Positions 54,501 to 64,000 of a stretch of DNA of 64,000 bases are shown here, in pieces (positions within the stretch are counted from its first letter, which is position 1; each line of letters opens with the position of its first letter). Location: the NCBI GenBank assembly GCA_902702965.1, contig CACRXP010000048.1, positions 836,994-900,993 of the forward strand, written 5' to 3'. This stretch comes from Spirometra erinaceieuropaei. Taxonomy: Eukaryota > Platyhelminthes > Cestoda > Diphyllobothriidea > Diphyllobothriidae. The notes below the pieces were generated by a model. That model had not been told where the DNA came from. It saw only the letters and a program-made list of their open reading frames with translations, and did not search any database. The position numbers were made by a program, and so were the translations under genes.

Positions 54501-57500
54501 CATGTTGAGGTTTGAATGCATTGCCAATAAAGACAACTTGAAGTTATTACACAATTCTGACTTCTGACTCATGATCAATATTCCAGCTTCGTTTGAACCA
54601 TTCAGAGGGAAATTAAGAAGCACCTCTCAGATAGAGTTATCATGCGGATTTCGAAATACGTAAACGGGATTCGTATTAAGCTGTAAATCATTTTTAAAGA
54701 TTAGAATTAACGGGGTGTTAAGGCTCCTGAGTACGCGCCAGCAATTTTCTTGTTGACGATGAGAGTGTAAGTTGAGTGATAATATCTTAGAGCCGTGTTC
54801 GTCAAAAAACGGTCACTTACCAGCATATTTTTTACTGAATCTTTCCCATCATGTCTACGCAGACGCTCTGCTCCTGAAGGGTTTAGATAAAGTTTAGTGA
54901 GAGCACAACGTAAAAACTTTGTTATTTTGTCCTTTAAGGTATGCAACGCCTGATCTACTGTAGGTGAGGCAACTCATGAAATGTCGACATAAATTCCGAA
55001 TGCATTTTCAATTCGAAAAGATGAATTAATTAGGGTTGTTAAACTAGTCAGTTTGAAACATTATTTTATAATACTTTAATTACAGCTAAATGCCTCCTTC
55101 CGAATGAACTTCCATCTGTTTGCATGCAAATGTACATTATGCACAAAATGACATAAAATGACATCGCAGTTTGCATTAATTTTTCTCATAGACTTTCGGT
55201 GCCCCTAACAGTCAAATTTTATTCCATGGTAAACATATAGGAAAATATCAATTTTTTTGCCGATACCGTAGTAAACTACGTCTAGCTCCAATACTATACT
55301 CGAAGCAAGAGCATAATTCGGTTTTCAAATACTTTTCAGGTTCCAGAATAATTTTGAACCCGCTCTATTCTTACACTTGGATTCAGATTTTCCAAACTAC
55401 AAGCCGTATATTTTCACCGAACGGATAACCGCACATTTCCATATGATAATTAAGTGGGGCAAATAGTGTTAGTACAATTTAACAGTGGATTTAAGCCATA
55501 TTATTAACATTACAAACTGCATTGGTAAATGCATAGACATGCCAATTTATGAACTGCCATTTCAAGTTATTTAAAAATCCAGCAATTAGATAATGTTCTA
55601 AGCAGATATTATGTTTTTGAGGAATACTCAGATACGGTTTCTAAAATTTTACTGTAAATATAGATCATTTCGGGCTCTCCAAAGCAGCATTATTGTATGG
55701 ATTGATATGTGTCTGTATAAATGGACATTTTTTCAATCATAAAATGTTTAACGATTGAACACATATTATAATCCGACAGATATCCTACTAACTCTCAAAT
55801 AAACTCGGTCAGAAATAGACCTTACTCCAATGTCAATAACCAAACGTGCTGCATGCTTATTAAACATACAGTTTTAACAAAAGCCTTGGTAATCCAAGAC
55901 GTATTTCAGCAAATTAGTTAACTTTGCATGGATTATGCCGCAAGCTAATCAATTTTGCAACCGCCCTGGGTGCTCCTGCCTAAACGAAAACGCATTAAGA
56001 ATTACAACTAAAATTTCGCGAGATTACTCACTCCCTGTATTTCAACATCAAAGTTAACGCAACATGAGACAACATACATCCAGTTGCTGTCTACTTCGTA
56101 TTTCCCAATTAATGAGGTTTAACACAGAGTGTTTCAGTTCTAATTGCAGTGTGTGTCCCTTAATTGACCGCCATAGATGCAGTATAATAAAATGTCTCTA
56201 GATCGACGTCAGGCGGGTGTATCGGAAATGTGCACCTGCATGTCATGGACACACATTAAAGTTATCAACATTGAGGTTTTGTTCTCAGGCCTAGATGCAG
56301 ACGCATGCCGCGCCAATCGGGGCTCATGCCGATCCTCATATTGTATTTCTTGTGTAAAATTCCTGTCAAAGTATGTTACTGACCAGCTGATATGGTGGTA
56401 CATCTAGCTGTTGGTTTGCCCCTTTCAACTATCAGCGTCCTCCACCACCTCCGGTCGTCTTACCATTTTAATGATACCGGATACAGGCGAGGCAAACGGT
56501 TCCTGCTTTCTTCCAGCTGTGAATCACACGGTAGCAACGACGATCAAATTCGCCTCAATACTCTGTACATTCACTTTAAGGTTAGCATCAATGCTATGAA
56601 AGGTAACATCTCGTCATGCTGACACATTTCGCAAAATCAAGATGTCATCTGTTGGGGATAAAGTCAATGTAGAATTATGACTTAGACGTTTGATGCAAAT
56701 TTCAACTTTTGTCGAACCATACAGAGGTAAATTAAAAAACACCCTTCAGGCATACTTAAATTATGATATTTGAGCATTGAGGAACAGTTGTGAAGAGCTC
56801 TCAGATGAGCATGTCTTCGGGCACAGTGTTACCCGTTTCTGTCGTTTAAAACTATGAACAACAGAAAACATCCTGTCACGAAATGGAAGAAAGCTTTGGA
56901 AATCATACCAATGAGACTCATTGTATGCTGGCTAATCACGAGCTGTTTTACATTCGTTATATTCTATCTGGAAAACGATTGCGTAACCGGTCGCTCAGTT
57001 ATCGTGTCTGATGTTCGCTCATAACAAACGAAAACTTTTCACCGAAAATCATCCCCCTCCCGAGTAGATAAAACGAGTATTTTGGGCTGTCAAAATATAG
57101 AAAAACCTTATTCGCCTATGTGCAATAGATAGTTGTAAACGTTTATTTAACATGAACTATTTTAATAAGTAAGGGATATATAAAAGGCAAAAACGCCATG
57201 CCGGGTGTTAAAATAAGCATGCTTGAGCTCATTATCGAAAATCTACTAGTTACTAATGTACGTACTAGTGAACCGAATAACGAACGCATTAGTTTGTGCA
57301 AAGATTAAATATTCCGAAAAGCGTTTAGTAAATTTACAACAGCTCCTTTAATATTTTCCTGAAACTTAAAACGTACAAATTACTAGCCGTCATTTACAAA
57401 ATACTGAGGAAAAACATGCATGAACTAAAAGGAAGAAGGTATTGCATTTGTGGGCGTGCACAGCGTAATAATCGCCCTCCAGACCTTTATTTGCTTCTGC

Positions 57501-59201
57501 AAAGAAATGGATTTAAAGGCAGATTTTTAAAAGCTACCGCACAAGATGCAGTTTGATTCAAATTTATATTTAGGCTCCCTTGTACTTATGACAAATTTTT
57601 ACTTCCGAATGTCAATTATGATTATATATCCCATAATTAAATTTTTTCGTGATTTTCAACCTAATGATTTGCTTTAGCGAGCTTAGGTGATTTTTAGTTA
57701 TTTTGATTGGTTTACAGTTTTCCTGTCAAGGATATTTGTCCCACCCTAATGTACAGTGACATTAGTTTGTGCATACGTCAATGCAACATGCCATGCAGAG
57801 TTTTTCTGCTCACTTTATGTTTTGTCAATGGGCACTACGCCTGTTCTTCACTACCTCGTATGTTTTACCTATGTTAATGCCTGTTTGCTCTTATTGTAAC
57901 CTAGAAATTCATTGATGGCATATAAACTACTGATTTGAATGAACATATAGATATCTAAACGCCTGGTTTGCACGAGGTGTCATTGTCTTGTTGCGATCAA
58001 ATGTGTCAAGTTTCAGGCTAAATATCACACATGTTTTCTAACTAGGTATTTAGTTAGTTGTTTTTCGTAAAATTCTTCCTAAGTCGTCCAACTGAAACCA
58101 GACTTTTACCAGAATCCTCATATTGTTGGGATTCTATCTCGATAGAGCTGCTATGTACTGTTTGACATAAGTAGTGCGAAGTTACTCCCTGCCTGATCTA
58201 CTAAGTTTTATAGTTGTGTGTAAATGCTGCGACAACCAATTTTTATAGGAAATAATTGATAAGAATCTAGCAGACAGTATTAATACAGCTGTCGACTGCT
58301 ATCTTCGACCCGAACGCATCATTCTAATGAGATTGAATTCATTACCCTGCAGACCTTGAGAATTGCCCGCGCGATAACGATATTATTCAAGTTACCACTG
58401 TTTCTGCACACCTCATCAACCAAATTTATTCGCTTATTATGACAGAAGGAGAATGTAAATTCATCAGACCATCTTATAACGCCAGCCTTCCTGACAGTAC
58501 ACGTGTTTATAATTTCAACCTCCCTGGCCTGTACTGTATAAGCGTTCTATGGCCTACTCCTGTGATGTCGTCTGGAATAGTGTCATATGCACTCGGAATC
58601 AGGTATACTTTTCTCTGAAGTATATGCCTTACATTGTTTCCGAATGGTTTATTATAAAATAGGTTACACGTATTGTAAATCTCGACTTCATTTAGGGTGG
58701 TACAAAAAGCTATGAAATTGGGCCGGCTAACAGTCGAGTGTTTTTCGAAATATCAAACTGGAATACGTCAACGTATGGGCCAAACATCATAGGCGTTACC
58801 AAAATAGATCACGCCGACATTCTTACAGCCGCGCAAAAATTTCTGAATCCAAACCGACCGAAACATTCTACACAAAGGAAGAAGCCGGTGATGTCCATGA
58901 GGTATATTCCCCTCAAACCAGTTCACTGCACAATCTAGTCACTTCCCATCATTTAACATTGTCACTCTTGTTAAATCCCACATTATATCCTTCAGCTGCG
59001 TTTAGATAATAAAGTATTTGCATAAGGCTCTTGAGACACGTTTTATCATTGTTTGACTCAAAGTACTCTTTATTTAGCTAGTAATATATAGGTAAAAAGA
59101 ATGATTATCAACCAGTAACTTTGCTTCCTATGTTACCAAGGGCCACGTTATAAATAACGTCTGCTTCCAGGGTCAAACTCCCAGTAATTTCCGTGTGGCA
59201 C
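51563..59201. other. Copy B non-coding region, repeat-derived
   Basis: This corresponds to A 7451-15024. It contains the direct repeat pair at about 53247-54690 and 55640-56760, cores at 53618 (-), 54960 (+) and 55975 (-), and small B-only pieces (about 22 bp near 52294, 23 bp near 56475, 33 bp near 57138). ORF 58738-58938 is open in B but broken in A (14560-14756). No supported gene. Confidence 0.5.
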
Positions 59202-59212
59202 AAGTTCTTCTG

Positions 59213-59688
59213 AAAATAAATTAATGTTTGTTTCGAAATATGTATCTGTCTAGAAAAATCGTAGACAGTACTTGAAGCATACATCGTGAAATAAGGATAA
59301 ATTTTATGAGCGATTATATGCAAAACAGCAGTGCTTCAGAAGGATAGCGAAAGCATAAAGCACAGCAGAGTAAACTTCAAATGTTTACAATAGCGATTCG
59401 GTGTAAAGTTCGAATGTTTTTTTGGTTGTTTAGCCATATTGGGTATGTGTTCTGTCATTGTGCACCCGTCGAAGAAGCACTGGAACAGTACGCTCATGGC
59501 TGCATGACAGCCCAGGACTCTAGGGAAAAAAACCCATGTATACCACCTTTAATAGGCCTAATGATGGGTGAGCTCACCAAATATATATGACAATGGGAAA
59601 CACGAACATTTTACTTTCAATCGTCAGCTGTTCAAATAAGTTCTCCTGAGGATCAATTTTTAGAACTTAACAGAAAATCACTCTTCTT
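59213..59688 (+). mobile_element. Insertion unique to copy B: internally deleted repeat unit with TSD
   Basis: This insertion is flanked by 'aagttcttctg' on both sides (59202-59212 and 59689-59699). Copy A has the site once, as 'aagttgttctg', at about 15026. The insert consists of the left part of the unit found at 60418-60639 joined to its right part at 61223-61475, with 583 bp (60640-61222) missing. The junction 'gccatatt|gggtatg' (59440/59441) does not follow GT-AG, so it is a deletion derivative rather than an obvious spliced copy. There are no terminal inverted repeats. The TSD supports a transposition-like or retro-insertion event after the two copies separated. Confidence 0.75.
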
Positions 59689-60404
59689 AAGTTCTTCTGC
59701 GAGGAAAGTTTGGAAATTTCATGCCAGCAGCCTGGTTAGTCACAGATCACTTCTCGCGATACCGCCAACGCTGCTGTCTTGGGCACATAAATGAAGCAGT
59801 TTGTAAAATAGACAGTTTTGAAGACGGTTTTGCTAAGCCCAGCCCGGGCGGTTGAGGCATGCCTTGGACACTAACCGACCTTTGTCTAAATTTCATGATC
59901 AACCTGTTGCGAATTGTCTGCAAAAAGGCCAAATTAGGCAACAATGTGTTGAATTTTAAGAATGTAAACATTTGTCTTAGAGGATCCAGACGTGATGTGG
60001 CGTAATGTGAGACACCTGTGGGAAATCCACAAAGACTGATGGGGATACAACCGCCTGTATGGTAATGAGACTGACGATGTCCAACGCCCTACCAGGATTT
60101 TAAATACGGGTTTCATACGGGTTGTAATATCCGGGTAACGTCAGTGTGCGTTATTGTAGAGTATAGTTCCCGTCTGCCAAATCAATGGACCCGTCATCTC
60201 TTGAGGACATAGATGGCACCATGTTTGACGTAGACTTTATTGTTCATAAGGAAATTGCAATGCACTGTAAAAATTGGTTTTCCCCAAAGACAAAGTTGTT
60301 ACTTCTAACTTTAAGTATAGATGAAATACAGTTTAGGGGTAAACAGCTAAGAGCACTGTTATGACCCTATTAACAAGAGAAATTGTCGTGCGTTAATTTG
60401 CAGA

Positions 60405-61465
60405 AAACACGCAAAGTATTTAAAGTTTGTTTCGAAAAATGTATTTGTCTAGAAAAATCGTAGACAGTAGTTGAATCATACATCGTGGAATAAGGATAAA
60501 CTTTATTAGCGATTATATGCAAAACAGCAGTGCTTCAGAAGGATAGCGAAAGCATAAAGCATAGCAGACTAAACTTCAAAATTTTACAATAGATATTCGG
60601 TGTAAAATAAGAATGTTGTTTTGGTTGTTTAGCCATATTATCCTGCTAATTGCGTAAAAGAGATCCTCGGAAGCCCAGGAAGAGATATGTGCAGTTATAG
60701 AAAATTCGAAAGCTTTGTAGTGACTGAACGACTATGAGGTCGGCTACGGCAATCTGTGCTGATGCGGCGACTGAATGTCAACAAATTACTTTTGTCGAAG
60801 GTGTCTCCGAAAATTAACAATTACCCATATGGGCCTTTAAAGTATGAAAAGAACGAATAGACATTCCAGTTAGCAAACTTGATTTCCCTCTACATAAGAC
60901 ATCAACTCCTTACTGCTTTATCGTCTTCTTAGCGACAAGTGGACGTAGTTTGAATTTGTCTCTCCTAAATGCAGCGCGGGTTATATTTAACTTAACCTAC
61001 TAATGAGGAATAGAGATCTGTGTCCTATACCTAAAGGAAAATGTTATTAAGTAGAGAATAAAATTAATATGAACGGCATGCTTTGTCCCTTCCAATTATT
61101 TATGATGTGGTATCCACAGCAGTATTGCTTTGAGCAGAAACACCTTCCCGGTTATCAACCGCTGAAATTACCCGGAGCAATAGCATGTGAATGTTTTCTC
61201 TACTGACATCAAGGATAGTTTTGGGTATGTGGTTTGTCATTGTGCTCCCGTCGAAGAAGCACTGGAACAGTACGCTCATGGTCGCATGACAGCCCAGGAA
61301 TTTGAAGGAAAAAAAACCATGTATACCACCTTTAATAGGCCTAATGATGGGTGAGCTAACGAAATATAAATGTCATAGGGAAACGCTAACAGTTTACTTT
61401 CAATCGTCAGCTGTTTAAATAAGTTCTCCTGACGATCAATTTTTAGAACCTAACAGTAAATCACT
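60405..61465 (+). repeat. Repeat unit, full-length form (copy B)
   Basis: This is the counterpart of 15740-16790, and the only visible source within B for the deleted form at 59213. Its right end 'cagtaaatcactcttctt' is the empty insertion site of the Penelope-like element found in copy A. Confidence 0.55.
61456..61465 (+). other. Empty insertion site of the copy A PLE
   Basis: A single 'gtaaatcact' in 'aacagtaaatcactcttctt'. Copy A has this 10-mer on both sides of its 389-bp PLE (16781-16790 and 17180-17189). Confidence 0.85.
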
Positions 61466-62605
61466 CTTCTTAAGTTTGAAGATTGTCGTATGTTTAGTAA
61501 ATGACAGGAAATGGTATATTCTTTTGAATGCTACCAACAACCATGGAAATGTCTAAACCGAAATTCCCGGATGTGACTGCTATGGAGACCAACGTTACTT
61601 AAGGGAGTGCAATCTGTAAAATTTGTATCTGAGTTCAGAGGAACCGCTTGCATACGCTCGCAAATCGGTAACCAATACTGTGGACATCAATGTGTTTGAA
61701 CTCGAGATTACGTCGTAGGTATCTCCGGCGTATGGCTTCTGCGATGAAAGAAGAATCACTTTCGGAGTTTAAAGATCCCTGTTATGTTTTAATAGATTTG
61801 CTATATTGCAGGATTGTATATGCCGTTCATGTATTTCCTATATCTATCCGACAGACGTTGTCAAAATTGGATTGCGAGACCATTAAGAAATCTACAGGGA
61901 GAAAGGATTAAACATAGGAGGAACTACTACGAACCACTTAATGCTAATGGTAACCAAAGCTCAATCTTTGATACACCAACGAATCCGGCAATGCACACAC
62001 GATATTAAATATGCATGTTCCCGCAGTCTAAACGCTCGCTTAAAAATCTTGCCAAATAACAACGAGCACTTTCCCGATATATATGTGTAAAAACTTGAAT
62101 AGGATTATCAACACTTCGTAATTTTAATTGAAATCATTATTTCATAAATTCAGCAGCCGACATATTCCGGGCAATTTTTATAAAAACGTTATTTTATACG
62201 TTTTTAGTAGAGCGGATAACTAAGTTGCACAAATGCCAGGTTATTTCAGTTACGACTGGATTGTGGCTATAAATGACCCCTGTAGTTAGGAATCTCTAGA
62301 GACCGCAGTTGGTAAAAGTGACAATTGATATAGTACAAAAAAGGTCTACTGATATTTTCTACCGTTGTAAATTTAAACGCGTTTCCTTCAAGGCACGGAC
62401 AAAGGTATACATTAACGCATCCTTTTCAATTCTGATGTTACAAGATAGGTATATTTTTTTGGTTTGCAGAATGTGTGTAACCATAACATTTCAGGCTTTT
62501 TGCACATGCTGTCAAGTAACATCAGTTACGGTATTTCCGACAATCGTCATGGCTATGTCCGGCGAACTTGTGTTAAGCCCGCACTAGCTCAAAGTAACTT
62601 GTCTC

Positions 62606-62920
62606 TTACAGCGATCCTTTCCAGGCACGCCGACCAGAAGACACACGACCGACTTTACCTCGGAGAGCACTGCGCCCACATGATCGCAGCGGGCCATGCG
62701 GCCACGTTAACGCATCTTCCTCCTGCCACCACAGCATGAACCACATAAACACCACACCTCGGCGAGTGCAACAAACACCGAACCTACAAAAGTAGCTGTC
62801 ACCACTGTTTCTAGGACTTTCGGGCAGGACTTCGCGGAGTAAACAACGGCCCTCAATTTGCCAACATCCACTGCCACCAGGGAGGATAACCCTGAATTCT
62901 GTATGCAACAAACCTCTCAT
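62606..62920 (-). CDS. Hypothetical 104-codon ORF in a GC-richer block (copy B)
   Basis: This is the duplicate of 18336-18650, with the same length and stop. Changed residues cluster in the middle (PRNSGDSYF against PRKCGGSHF) and near the end. The splice-acceptor-like 'tgtctcttacag' on the plus strand and the plus-strand frame ending in HLPPATTA are also kept. Function is unknown. Confidence 0.3.
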   Translation of the reverse strand: MRGLLHTEFRVILPGGSGCWQIEGRCLLREVLPESPRNSGDSYFCRFGVCCTRRGVVFMWFMLWWQEEDALTWPHGPLRSCGRSALRGKVGRVSSGRRAWKGSL

Positions 62921-63489
62921 TCCGGTGACTTTATGTCATCTCCTAACAAGAGAGTATTAGGTCCAACTAATTTAGCGTTCTGATAACACTCTATATAGTT
63001 TCTGTAGGACCAGTTCATCAATGTTTCTCAAGAACTGTAAGGCCTAGTCCACATTCACTGAAGCAACTTATGAGTCCAGCGTTGTATTGTGAAGTGTGTG
63101 CATTTTATCACAGTGAGACTATAAAATATGAAGACTATAAGCTCGAAAAACAGATGTAGGCATTTTTGGGACTCAGAATTATTCGGGAAAGCGAAAGTTC
63201 TTAAAGTCTGCATTTTTCCCGTCATGGCGAAGTAGATTTAAAGAAGAACTAAATGACTGCTCAATGGCTGCGCGAAGAAGTACATTTGATCGTTATTTCT
63301 TTTAGATAATTTTAAAGTTAAACGGTGATCAGGAATGTTTTTAAAATTCAGCCTGCACATACACTTAGTTTTTACGAATTGTGGTCTTTGTAAGCAGTCG
63401 CAAAGAAGCCAAGTCGAAAACCACCATTGTAACACGACTGACGTCTATGTGAGATTTGGCTGCGGATGACATTTATTAATATTCTGCAT

Positions 63490-64000
63490 ATAGTAGCTTG
63501 ACTAGCTCATGAAATATCAACCGAAATTCCGATATGCGTTTTCTTTACCAAAAGATTAATTAAGAAGTGCTGTAAAACTAATTCTCTTGCAACATAACTT
63601 TCCAATAAATCGGTCACCTCGGCAAGTCTTTCGATACAAAAATCATAGAATTATATTTAGCAAAAATATTTACCAAAACCTTATTATGTTTATTCGGTGG
63701 GACATTACGTATGCATTACCTTTTATCCTCAAAGAATGAGTATCATTTGATCTATATATAAACACTCGAACGAAGGTCTAATCCGGTGTTTATAACTTCC
63801 CGTTCCCCGAATAATTTAAAGTCGACCTGCCGTTAAAAACGCACTAAGGGTTTCCAAACTGCAAGCTGTACATTTTTTCCGCATACTTAAATTATAAATT
63901 TCTGTACTGTGTTATTGGGAGACCATATGAGGTTGATAAATTAAGGCAAAGGATTGAAGACATATGATTGACTTTACAAGGAATACTGGTAAATGCAGAG
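63490..64000 (+). repeat. AT-rich dispersed repeat at the right edge of copy B
   Basis: The core reads 'gactagctcatgaaatatc', 'accgaaattccgatatgcg' and 'attaattaagaagtgctg', followed by the body with 'gggtttccaaactgcaagc' near 63850. It begins at the point where similarity with copy A ends. No gene. Confidence 0.7.

Larger units (their letters stand above)
45532..63489 (+). repeat. Segmental duplication, copy B
   Basis: This is the second direct copy of 1-19219. Relative to A it lacks about 750 bp (A 2070-2820) and about 630 bp (A 6007-6637), and it lacks the Penelope-like insertion at A 16791-17179. It has extra sequence at about 45916-45985, 51303-51427, 59213-59699 and several 10-35 bp sites. 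To its left the gypsy pol region continues. To its right the sequence enters a member of the dispersed AT-rich repeat at about 63490. Confidence 0.95.

Noticed and set aside
59440..59441. The junction in the copy B insertion looked like a splice junction, suggesting a processed retrocopy.
   Set aside because: The missing segment does not begin with GT or end with AG in any alignment of the junction, and there is no poly(A) tail.

Overview
The window looks like eukaryotic, AT-rich, TE-dominated intergenic DNA. No ORF longer than about 275 codons exists, there are no operons or bacterial signals, and every recognisable coding fragment is retroelement-derived. The Ty3/gypsy gag/pol and the Penelope-like (PLE) GIY-YIG sequences resemble those I associate with parasitic flatworms. 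A tapeworm of the diphyllobothriid type is my best guess, by inference only. I see no intact host gene. The best candidate for a non-TE coding segment is a 128-codon ORF at 31712-32098, minus strand.

Layout. (1) 1-19219 ('copy A') and 45532-63489 ('copy B') are two direct copies of one segment at least 18-19 kb long, about 95% identical by eye. The left edge of copy A lies outside the window. Both copies carry a dead Ty3/gypsy gag on the minus strand, a hammerhead-like PLE relic, a 93-codon conserved ORF, a nested ~485-bp tandem repeat, a long AT-rich non-coding repeat family and a GC-richer block with a 104-codon ORF. They differ by large indels: about 750 bp and 630 bp absent from B, a 389-bp PLE present only in A with target-site duplications (TSDs) and an exact empty site in B, and a 476-bp insertion only in B with an 11-bp TSD. 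(2) 19220-20524 is a 5'-truncated PLE on the minus strand, with the end of the RT domain (YVDD) and a complete GIY-YIG endonuclease, directly at the right edge of copy A. (3) 20525-43790 holds non-coding DNA, three sets of local direct repeats (23.6-27.1, 30.3-31.4 and 35.4-36.8 kb), an orphan integrase fragment (37.65 kb), a PLE 3' end (39.2-39.4 kb) and a head-to-head pair of tRNA-derived SINE-like copies (43.1-43.4 kb). (4) 43800-46680 is a decayed Ty3/gypsy element on the minus strand (gag, protease, RT, RNase H; no integrase). It runs into copy B.

The elements do not form a working system. The informative content is evolutionary. Paired loaded and empty insertion sites date insertions relative to the duplication. 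A nonsense codon shared by both gag copies shows the element was dead before duplication. A hammerhead-type fold next to PLE 3' ends recurs at five places in different states of decay. A short protein family with no function I can name occurs three times (copies A and B on plus, 31.9 kb on minus) and is conserved to a common C-terminus. The two copies may be a real segmental duplication or two haplotypes scaffolded in tandem; sequence alone does not decide.
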